From Bacteroidota bacterium (GTDB taxonomy: Bacteria; Bacteroidota; Bacteroidia; Bacteroidales; JAKIYJ01), in assembly GCA_022708585.1 (NCBI GenBank), contig JAKIYJ010000060.1, forward strand, positions 1 through 7,923: a stretch of 7,923 bases of DNA, in the 5' to 3' direction. The position numbers and the translations under genes were made by a program. Within the stretch, counting starts at the first letter, position 1. Each line of letters opens with the position of its first letter. Positions 1 through 6,567 of the stretch are shown here, piece by piece. A model generated the notes under the pieces. The model saw only the letters and a program-made list of their open reading frames with translations. It did not search any database and was not told the origin of the DNA.

Positions 1-175
1 TGTTTGTAACAAAAGATTTTATTTTATTTTTAAAATCAAGTTCCAGTATCCAGGTTCCAAGGATAAAGAACTCAAAAAAACTCATTAAAAAATTAGAAAA
101 AGGCAAAGATATAAGCAATCCACCTATTCCGATTAAATATAAAACAGTAATAATATTTTGTTTTGTGGAAATCAT
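1..175 (-). CDS. Probable O-antigen ligase/polymerase-type membrane protein, N-terminal part only
   Basis: This gene starts with ATG at 175 and is open to the left edge, giving 58 complete codons. The product begins MISTKQNIITVLYLIGIGGL and contains a first membrane segment (about residues 8-26), then SLPFSNFLMSFFEFFILGTW and a short charged stretch (LELDFKNKIKS). The Pro-Phe-Ser turn between two hydrophobic stretches, followed by a small basic loop, resembles the start of Bacteroidota proteins annotated as O-antigen ligase family (Wzy_C type), which join or polymerise glycan chains at the periplasmic face of the inner membrane. The catalytic periplasmic loop lies outside the window, so the family call rests on the N-terminus alone and could be another polytopic membrane protein. 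It is co-oriented with the S41 peptidase gene, 112 bp downstream of that gene's stop. There is no clear ribosome binding site, as is usual in this phylum. Confidence 0.55.
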   Translation of the reverse strand, partial: MISTKQNIITVLYLIGIGGLLISLPFSNFLMSFFEFFILGTWILELDFKNKIKSFVTN

Positions 176-287
176 CTTTAACCACAAACGTATTAAAATT
201 TTAAAATTATATTCTTAAACAACGATATATTTTTAAAGCGAATATATGATTTTTTAGAGTAGACTTATAATTTTAATATAAAAATTC

Positions 288-1976
288 TTAATTATCTGTT
301 TTTATGTAACTTCCATTAAGTATGGATTTATAAAGGGACGGGTTTTTTAAAACTTCAACAGCTTTGTTTATTTCATTATCGGTTTCAATAGAAGCAATGA
401 TTCTACCTTTCTGGTAATAATATCTTGAAACTATTTCCTGTTTAAGCAAAGAGCTTATTTCATTTTTAAATTTCACAAGGTCTTCTTTTTTATCGTGCAT
501 CATTTTTTGTTTAAGAATATTATATTCACCAGTTATTGCGTCGAAATATTTTTCTTTTTCAGCAATATTTTTAAATTCTTCCAGTATTTTTTCACTTTTT
601 GTTTCATAATCATAATCTTTATCAGAAATATATTTTACAAAATCGTTATAAATGCTATCATTAATAACGAAGGAAGAAATATCATGAATATTTTTATATT
701 TATTTTTAAATTTAGTTGCATAATCAAAGATAAGATGTTTATTAGACAGGCTTACCGAGATTTTAGAATATTCATAATCTTTTAAAAGTATATCGGGTTC
801 TATGCCAGCGCCATCATAAACAGTTCTACCGCCGATGGTTTTAAATGCAGTTCTAAGTGAATCAGGTATTTCTTCCGATTCTCCATCATTATTTTTATGT
901 GAATAATCAATTTTTTGTATACAGCGTCCACTTGGTATATAATATTTTGCAACGGTTATTTTAACTCTGGTATTGTATGATAATGGGAAAATATTTTGTA
1001 CAAGTCCCTTACCATAAGTCATTTGCCCAATAATAACCCCTCTGTCCAGGTCTTGAATTGAACCTGCAACTATTTCAGAAGCAGAAGCACTTAATCTATC
1101 GACCAGAATTACCAGAGGAATTTCAGTATCAACAGCCGGTGAAGTAGTACGATGTATCTGGTTACGTTCTTTAATTCGTCCTTTTGTACTTACAATAGTT
1201 TCTCCTTTTTTGACAAAAATATTAACAATATTAACAGCCTCGTTAAGCAGTCCGCCTCCATTACCTCGTAAATCAAGTATTACACCTTTAATATTTACTG
1301 AATCACGTAATTTAATGAAAGCCGATTTTACTTCATCGCCCGCATTTTGAGTAAAACTGTTAAGGTTTATATAAGCGATATTTTTATCAACAATGCCTGC
1401 ATAAGGGATATTGGGGATTTTAATTTTTTCTCTTATAATATTTATTTGCAGTGGCTCTTTTAATTCTTCTCTTTCAATCAAAACATTGACAGAAGTGCCA
1501 GGTTGTCCTTTTAATGCAGTACTAACTTCTTCAACTGTTTTTCCCTTCGCCGATTTCCCATTAATTTCAAGAATTTTATCCCCTGCAATAATTCCTGCTT
1601 TTTGAGCAGCAGAGCCTTCATAAGGTTCGGCTACAATAACATATTCATTTCGCCGTTGGATTATAGCACCAATCCCACCATATTGTCCTGTTGTCATCAT
1701 TTCATAATCTTCAATTTCCGATTCAGGAATAAAATTAGTGTAAGGATCAAGTTCTCTCAATAAAGCTTCTATACCTGCCTGTACTAATTTTCCTGGATTA
1801 ATTTCATCAACGTAACTTTGATTCAGTTCTTTAAAAAGTGAAATGAAAATGTCAAGATTTTTACTGTATTCAAAATCGTTAGAATATTTATCAGTTAAAG
1901 GTTGTGAATAAACAGGTATGCTTGAATTAAATAATATTATTAATAAGACATAAATAATTCTTGATTTTATTTTCAT
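288..1976 (-). CDS. S41 family C-terminal processing peptidase (CtpA/Prc type), exported
   Basis: This is a complete serine endopeptidase of family S41 that should act in the periplasm, cleaving proteins near their C-termini. The 562-residue product starts with a signal peptide (basic MKIKSR, a hydrophobic core at about 7-16, likely cleavage after VYS at 24). A helical region at about 35-95 contains the LDPYTNFI motif. A PDZ domain follows at about 98-170 (GGIGAII, then AGDKILEINGK), and then the protease core with LDLRGNGGG at 234-242. The catalytic residues are seen as S298 in SASASE, K323 in YGKG and Q327; the spacings of 25 and 4 residues equal those of B. subtilis CtpB and E. coli Prc. 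A helix-rich tail of about 160 residues follows the core and is probably needed for assembly or substrate binding. The gene lies 126 bp after yidD, so it may have its own promoter, but I could not identify one. The substrate is unknown. Confidence 0.95.
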   Translation of the reverse strand: MKIKSRIIYVLLIILFNSSIPVYSQPLTDKYSNDFEYSKNLDIFISLFKELNQSYVDEINPGKLVQAGIEALLRELDPYTNFIPESEIEDYEMMTTGQYGGIGAIIQRRNEYVIVAEPYEGSAAQKAGIIAGDKILEINGKSAKGKTVEEVSTALKGQPGTSVNVLIEREELKEPLQINIIREKIKIPNIPYAGIVDKNIAYINLNSFTQNAGDEVKSAFIKLRDSVNIKGVILDLRGNGGGLLNEAVNIVNIFVKKGETIVSTKGRIKERNQIHRTTSPAVDTEIPLVILVDRLSASASEIVAGSIQDLDRGVIIGQMTYGKGLVQNIFPLSYNTRVKITVAKYYIPSGRCIQKIDYSHKNNDGESEEIPDSLRTAFKTIGGRTVYDGAGIEPDILLKDYEYSKISVSLSNKHLIFDYATKFKNKYKNIHDISSFVINDSIYNDFVKYISDKDYDYETKSEKILEEFKNIAEKEKYFDAITGEYNILKQKMMHDKKEDLVKFKNEISSLLKQEIVSRYYYQKGRIIASIETDNEINKAVEVLKNPSLYKSILNGSYIKTDN

Positions 1977-2047
1977 TAGAAGATTTATTTAATTGATGAT
2001 TAAAAAAGTAAAATTTATTACTAAATAATTTTTATATACTATAATAT

Positions 2048-2061
2048 GATTTTATAAAATC
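2048..2061. repeat. Perfect 14-bp palindrome upstream of the S41 peptidase gene
   Basis: The sequence GATTTTATAAAATC is its own reverse complement and lies 71 bp upstream of the S41 start codon, inside the 126-bp gap after yidD. Two G/C pairs close the ends of an otherwise A/T core. It could be an operator for a dimeric regulator, or the base of a weak cruciform, but in a sequence this AT-rich a chance palindrome is plausible. No run of T follows on the transcribed side and the stem is AT-only inside, so it does not look like an intrinsic terminator for yidD. Confidence 0.3.
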
Positions 2062-2102
2062 CATTTCACACTAATAATGATTTTTAATAAAATGATAAAA
2101 GT

Positions 2103-2339
2103 TTATGGCACAGGATCATAGCCACTTCCTCCCCATGGATGACAGGACAGTAATCTTTTAATTGTAAGCCAGCCACCTTTAAATGGGCCATATTTTTTAA
2201 GTGCTTCAATTCCATAAACTGAACAACTTGGAGTATATCTACAAGAAGGCATTAAATAAGGAGAAATTGCATACTGGTAAAAACGAATAATTCCAATAAA
2301 AATTTTAGAAAGTATTTTATTAATAAAACGCATGAACAT
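2103..2339 (-). CDS. yidD: YidD, membrane protein insertion efficiency factor
   Basis: This small protein of 78 residues belongs to the YidD (DUF37) family, which associates with the inner membrane through an amphipathic N-terminal helix and helps YidC insert and fold membrane proteins. The diagnostic sequence is present throughout: [20 protein letters not shown], then [15 protein letters not shown] and [14 protein letters not shown] at the C-terminus. The three conserved cysteines are C33, C39 and C66. The length is normal for the family. The gene starts 10 bp after the rnpA stop, matching the widespread rnpA-yidD pairing. An in-frame ATG two codons downstream (2333) is an equally possible start and would give MRFINK. 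Unlike the arrangement in many bacteria, yidC does not follow; the next gene is an S41 peptidase after 126 bp. Confidence 0.95.
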   Translation of the reverse strand: MFMRFINKILSKIFIGIIRFYQYAISPYLMPSCRYTPSCSVYGIEALKKYGPFKGGWLTIKRLLSCHPWGGSGYDPVP

Positions 2340-2349
2340 AGATATAATT

Positions 2350-2775
2350 TTATTTACAATTTACAAAATTTTGTATAGATGGGTTCATACTGGCGAGTTC
2401 TTTTTTCAAGCGTTGCAAAATTAAAATTATTTTAGATTCAATTTCTTTGTAGTTTGTTATATCTTTTGCATTATAAATAAATGCAACATTACAGGAAATT
2501 TTATTATTGATTAGAAAGTCAATAAGTTCATATTTATTTTTTCTATAAGATTCTTTTATTCTTCTTTTAAGAAGATTACGTGTCACGGCTTTTCTGATAT
2601 TTTTGGACGGTATTGCTATAAGTATTTTAGCTGTATATTGACCATTATAATTAATTGGTAACCATAATATCCTGAAAGGGTATATAGAAAAGCTATTGGC
2701 ATTGTTAAAAAGAGATTGAATTTCTTTTCGGCTGCAAAGTCTTTCTGATTTTTTGAAAGTATATTTATGTTGCAT
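2350..2775 (-). CDS. rnpA: RnpA, protein component of ribonuclease P
   Basis: RnpA binds the catalytic RNA of RNase P and helps it recognise the 5' leader of precursor tRNAs in the cytoplasm. The 141-residue product opens with [19 protein letters not shown] (about 5-23), the usual RnpA start, and has YPFR at 32-35 in the central strand that contacts the leader. The arginine-rich RNR helix is [20 protein letters not shown] at 62-81; the RNLLKRRI form in place of RNRIKR is typical of Bacteroidota. The length is slightly above the roughly 115-130 residues of many RnpA proteins because of an extended C-terminus. The ATG at 2775 lies 31 bp after the hemD stop, and yidD follows after 10 bp. The usual rpmH-rnpA and dnaA linkage is absent, which is normal for this phylum. 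The RNase P RNA gene itself is not seen here. Confidence 0.93.
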   Translation of the reverse strand: MQHKYTFKKSERLCSRKEIQSLFNNANSFSIYPFRILWLPINYNGQYTAKILIAIPSKNIRKAVTRNLLKRRIKESYRKNKYELIDFLINNKISCNVAFIYNAKDITNYKEIESKIILILQRLKKELASMNPSIQNFVNCK

Positions 2776-2806
2776 TATAGATTTTTAAAGCAAGAACAAT
2801 ATCTGC

Positions 2807-3583
2807 TTATTTCTTTTTATTAATTTCAGAAATATACTGGTCCAGAGCCATTGTCATAGATGGAGCTTTTTTAGTTGGGGCACTTACGTTTAAAACAAGT
2901 CCTGCATCTTGAACTGCTTTTGCAGTAGCAGGTCCAAAAGCTCCTATATGAATATTATTTTGTTTAAAATCAGGGAAGTTTTGAAAAAGGGATTTAATAC
3001 CAGCCGGGCTGAAAAAAACCAGCATATCATATTTGTAGATGTCAATATCAGACAGGTCGTCGGGCAAAGTTTTATACAATATGGCTTTTTTATAATTAAT
3101 ACCATTTTTATCCAGAAGATCAGGGATTTCAGTTTTATTAATATCAGAACACGGTAAAAGATATTTTTCCTTTTTATGTTTTTTAATTATGTCAATAATA
3201 GTATGGCAAGCCTGTTTGCTATAAAATACTTTTCTTTTACGATATTGAATATATTTTTGAAGATATAATGCAATAGATTCTGAGATGCAAAAATATTTTA
3301 AAGTTTCTGGAACCGTATATCTCATTTCAGAGCACATTCTAAAAAAATGTTCTATTGAATTACGACTGGTTAAAATGACAGCCGAATAATCCTGAAAATT
3401 AATTTTTGATTTTCTAAATTCTCTGGCAGGTACACCTTCTATAGTGATAACTTTTCTAAATGTTATATCAAGTTTATATTTTTTTGCCAGATCAAAATAA
3501 GGGGATTTGGCATCATCAGGCGGTTTAGGCTGTGAAATAAGCACTGATTTGATCTTTGCAGCAGTGTTTTTTTTTTCATTCAT
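2807..3583 (-). CDS. hemD: Uroporphyrinogen-III synthase
   Basis: HemD closes and inverts ring D of hydroxymethylbilane to give uroporphyrinogen III, the branch point to heme, siroheme and corrinoids; it is a cytosolic enzyme. The 258-residue product matches the two-domain HemD layout. The first half runs from VLISQPKPP (14-22) through AVILTSRNSIEHFF (68-81). The connecting half contains KYFCISESIALYLQKYI (96-112) and YLLPCSDINK (141-150). The second half holds FFSPAGIKSLF (190-200) and HIGAFGPATAKA (212-223), which correspond to the nucleotide-like substrate cleft. Sequence is poorly conserved across the HemD superfamily, but this long form is the one found beside rnpA and DUF4271 in Bacteroidota. 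The start codon ATG at 3583 lies 42 bp after the DUF4271 stop. Codons 3-6 contain a run of ten A residues, a possible slippage site. An overlapping ATG at 3579 is in another frame and is not used. Confidence 0.85.
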   Translation of the reverse strand: MNEKKNTAAKIKSVLISQPKPPDDAKSPYFDLAKKYKLDITFRKVITIEGVPAREFRKSKINFQDYSAVILTSRNSIEHFFRMCSEMRYTVPETLKYFCISESIALYLQKYIQYRKRKVFYSKQACHTIIDIIKKHKKEKYLLPCSDINKTEIPDLLDKNGINYKKAILYKTLPDDLSDIDIYKYDMLVFFSPAGIKSLFQNFPDFKQNNIHIGAFGPATAKAVQDAGLVLNVSAPTKKAPSMTMALDQYISEINKKK

Positions 3584-3625
3584 TACAAAAGAAAATTTTA
3601 ATGTAAAATTCTGCCGATTAATTAT

Positions 3626-4480
3626 TTAAACAGTCAATACAAACAACTTAACCAATATTGTCATTGGTATAATTTCAATGCCGCAAAGATACAAAAATAA
3701 AAATAAATAATTATCTGCAAACTTAATTTCAATTAAATTAATATGCATTATTTTTAATATCCGCCATATTAAACATACTATTAATATTCCAAAAGTTATA
3801 TATAATAATATTTTGTTGGGATTATAAATAAAAAAAGGCATAAAAGGCAATAAAATAACGCCCAAAACCATATTACATAATAATATTATTATTTGATAAG
3901 ATGTTTGTTTTTTTTTAAATAAATATCCTAAAAAGTAAATTCCTGCAATTTGAAAAAAATAATATAATAAAATTATTAAAATAATAACTCCAAAAAGGAT
4001 ATAATCATTATTTAAAATATCTAATTTAAAAAATATATTTTTAGTCGAAATCCATAAAAATGTAGATAAATTTAAAAGAAAAATCATAAATAAAGGAAAA
4101 GTAATTTGCTCTGAAAACAGATTCCCTTCTCGTACAAGTTGATTAAGAAATCTATTAACTGTAAATGATTTGATAATCATTGTGAATCGTCTGCCATAGA
4201 AGTATTTTACAATTGATGCTAAAATAAGAACCAATATAATTATTGGTAATCCAAGATAAGATTCTGTTTTTTGTAATTTTACAACAGGTTCGGGGTTTAC
4301 AGGTTTCAGGCAATGATATTGAAAAATTGATTTTCTTGCAAATGTATTTGTGTCAATATCTTTTTGTACAATAAGATTAATTTTCGAAGTATTATTAGCA
4401 TTAACAATATGTTCAGGAATAAAAAAATATTCATCCTGACTTATAATAAAGTTTCTGAAATAAGATAAGCTATCAGGCAT
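3626..4480 (-). CDS. DUF4271 family integral membrane protein
   Basis: The product (284 residues from ATG at 4480) belongs, in my reading, to the DUF4271 family, which is essentially restricted to Bacteroidota and has no established function. About 75 polar N-terminal residues precede the first membrane segment (about 75-95). After a conserved loop containing LVREGNLFSEQ (115-125) come about five more hydrophobic segments, near 128-145, 160-183, 195-218, 224-244 and 256-282. The last includes the family-like NYLFLFLYLCGIEIIPM. Six segments in all would make it an inner-membrane protein, with the N-terminal domain on one face. An upstream in-frame TTG at 4486 is rejected as start because ATG follows two codons later and still clears the preceding stop by 8 bp. 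This tight spacing suggests co-transcription with the metallopeptidase gene before it and hemD after it. Confidence 0.8.
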   Translation of the reverse strand: MPDSLSYFRNFIISQDEYFFIPEHIVNANNTSKINLIVQKDIDTNTFARKSIFQYHCLKPVNPEPVVKLQKTESYLGLPIIILVLILASIVKYFYGRRFTMIIKSFTVNRFLNQLVREGNLFSEQITFPLFMIFLLNLSTFLWISTKNIFFKLDILNNDYILFGVIILIILLYYFFQIAGIYFLGYLFKKKQTSYQIIILLCNMVLGVILLPFMPFFIYNPNKILLYITFGILIVCLIWRILKIMHINLIEIKFADNYLFLFLYLCGIEIIPMTILVKLFVLTV

Positions 4481-4488
4481 TATCAATT

Positions 4489-6546
4489 TTATTTTTTAAT
4501 TTCCATAAGAGCTTTATCAACAGATTGTATAACAGGATTTACTGATAAATCAGAACCAACAGCTTTCTGCATCCATAGTTTTGGAGTTAATCTGCCCTGA
4601 CTGTATATTCTAAGAATTTCGGAAGCGAAATTTTTGTTATTAATATAATTTTCAAGTTGAAAGTCAATTATATGTCCTAATGGATAATTTGACAAATAAA
4701 GTGGTGAATCAATCATATGGGAATAAATTGCCAGTATATTCTGGTCTTTAATTCCAAACACTTCTGCATAATATTTATTCCATATATCTTTTGCTATATT
4801 CAGGACAGCATTTTTCAGTTCAACAGCTTTTGCATCAGGATGCTTGTACATCCATTTCCATGTATTAATATCAACAAGAGCCACACCCATTATTTCATAA
4901 GCATCCCAGAAAACATCAAGAGCCTGATAATTTTCCTTATTGATGTTATTATCTTTTATTCCAAGTAATTGTAAATCTCTTTTTTGGAATATAAAAGCGA
5001 GAGCTTCTGTAAAGGCTGTATTGGGAACACCATTCATCATATAATAATCTACATAATTTAATGATATGGTTTGTTCAACATTATGTCCAAATTCATGGAT
5101 TGCAATATTATATCCTTTATAATCCATGCCATTTTGACCGATTCTGGTTCTTAAACGGGATTTTTCGCTACGCATTAATGATCCCCAGGCATGACCTGAG
5201 CCTCTTGCAGGATCAACAATTATTCTGGAAGTAATAAATTTTGCCTGTTCTTTTTCAAAGCCAAGTTTAGTGAGTAAAACAGGTAAATCCCTTTCAAAAC
5301 ATGCCTTATCAGGATATTTCTTGTTAACGATTTTGTCAAGTTCGGTTTGATTAACTGATGAGCGTGTTTTAAAACCATCATACCAGATATCAAAAGGTTC
5401 TAATGGTCTGCCCAAACGTTGACTTATGAGTTCTGCAACCTGTTTCACTTCTTTTGAAGAGATAAAATCGATAAAAATTTTTTCTACTTCATCAACGGGT
5501 ATTTCTATTTCTTGTTCAAATTTTCGTTCAATATAGTTTGTATATGCAGGATAATATTTATCCATAGATTTAATGGAATTAAATACTTTAAGTAAAATTT
5601 CATAACGTGTATCGGGTTCATATTTCAAGTTAATTTCCTTACCATTGTCAAAAGTCTTGTTATTAAGGGGGTTCCAGTTATATTTATTATTATTTATCAC
5701 TTCCTGAGGAATTTCCTGAGTAATAATTCTGTTCATAATTTGATAAATCATTCTTTGTTTTTTCAGTGCATTTTCGTCGTTATAGTCAGCTTTTAATTCA
5801 TCGCGCAGGCCCCAGTGGCTGATTAATCTTAAATTTTCGGGAAACAATTTATTTCCATTGGAATCAATTATATTGCCCATATAAATATTATAATTGGCGA
5901 TATAATTTTCGGCTTCTGTAATTATTTCGGATGATTTAAGCAATAAAGAAGCAGGGACACGTGAAGTAAAGACATCACCAAGTCGTGCATAAGCCCATTG
6001 AAGAGAATTCCAATTTACACCAAGTTCATTTTTTTCTTTAAGAGTAAAAAAAGGAAAATTCAAAATAACAACATGAGCAATCCTGTTGTTAAAAAAATCA
6101 TCATTTATATGAGCAAAAGGATCGTAACCGCCAAATAATTCATCAATTGGGGCTATAGTGCCTTTGTCAATATGTAAAACACTTTTAAGTTCAATATTTA
6201 ATTTATTTAAGTTTCCATACAAAGTTTCTATATAATAAGATATTTTATCAAAAAGTTCTTTTTTAGCAGAATCATTTTCAGCATAATTATTAAGGCAAAA
6301 TTTTATGAAATCGTCTGGCGTACCGTCTTGTTGAAGCCATAAAGCTGCGGTTTGGGCAACTCCTTTGCTAATGAGTTGTTCGTCCTGGTGAGGAAACTTT
6401 GCTTTAAGTTCTTTAATAGTTTTGTTGATAGTAGCTGCTGGTATGTTGGTATCAACAGTTTTTTTATCTTCATTTTTTTCAACTTGTTTGCATTGTTGAA
6501 ATATCAATACAAATGGAACACTTAAAATAATTATCATTTTTTTCAT
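4489..6546 (-). CDS. Zinc metallopeptidase-like protein (gluzincin, M3/M32-like), probable lipoprotein
   Basis: I cannot assign this 685-residue protein to a named family, but its C-terminal half looks like an active clan MA gluzincin peptidase. The zinc motif HEFGH is at 484-488, where E485 would be the catalytic base. E514 in NTAFTEALA is the probable third zinc ligand, 26 residues after the second histidine, a spacing close to that of M3 and M32 enzymes. The segment YSHMIDSPLYLSNYPLG (608-624) resembles the H...PFYVYxYAxG substrate-binding signature of M3 peptidases. The N-terminal half (about 30-400) is largely helical and contains the conserved-looking pieces NNRIAHVVILNFP and SHWGLRDELKADY, which I associate with uncharacterised Bacteroidota proteins. 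The N-terminus (MKKMIIILSVPFVLIFQQC) is a short lipoprotein-like signal with C19 as the only candidate for lipidation, though Gln at -1 is atypical. It lies 21 bp after cysN. A periplasmic or outer-membrane-attached oligopeptidase is inferred; the substrate is unknown. Confidence 0.75.
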   Translation of the reverse strand: MKKMIIILSVPFVLIFQQCKQVEKNEDKKTVDTNIPAATINKTIKELKAKFPHQDEQLISKGVAQTAALWLQQDGTPDDFIKFCLNNYAENDSAKKELFDKISYYIETLYGNLNKLNIELKSVLHIDKGTIAPIDELFGGYDPFAHINDDFFNNRIAHVVILNFPFFTLKEKNELGVNWNSLQWAYARLGDVFTSRVPASLLLKSSEIITEAENYIANYNIYMGNIIDSNGNKLFPENLRLISHWGLRDELKADYNDENALKKQRMIYQIMNRIITQEIPQEVINNNKYNWNPLNNKTFDNGKEINLKYEPDTRYEILLKVFNSIKSMDKYYPAYTNYIERKFEQEIEIPVDEVEKIFIDFISSKEVKQVAELISQRLGRPLEPFDIWYDGFKTRSSVNQTELDKIVNKKYPDKACFERDLPVLLTKLGFEKEQAKFITSRIIVDPARGSGHAWGSLMRSEKSRLRTRIGQNGMDYKGYNIAIHEFGHNVEQTISLNYVDYYMMNGVPNTAFTEALAFIFQKRDLQLLGIKDNNINKENYQALDVFWDAYEIMGVALVDINTWKWMYKHPDAKAVELKNAVLNIAKDIWNKYYAEVFGIKDQNILAIYSHMIDSPLYLSNYPLGHIIDFQLENYINNKNFASEILRIYSQGRLTPKLWMQKAVGSDLSVNPVIQSVDKALMEIKK

Positions 6547-6567
6547 ATTTTAAAAGATTATATTTTA

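Noticed and set aside
185..192. TACGTTTG on the minus strand, a match to the Bacteroidota -7 promoter element TAnnTTTG, upstream of the left-edge gene.
   Set aside because: It lies only about 10 bp before the ATG at 175, which would leave almost no leader, and no TTTG-type -33 element occurs at the expected distance.
495..785. Plus-strand open frame of 96 codons opposite the S41 peptidase gene.
   Set aside because: The product is dominated by Phe and Ile, as expected from the complement of Lys/Glu/Asn-rich AT-biased coding sequence. The similar frames at 1411-1605, 2909-3157 and 4717-4968 are dismissed for the same reason.
4481..4486. TTG start at 4486 for the DUF4271 gene.
   Set aside because: An ATG two codons downstream is the stronger start and leaves a normal 8-bp gap to the preceding gene.
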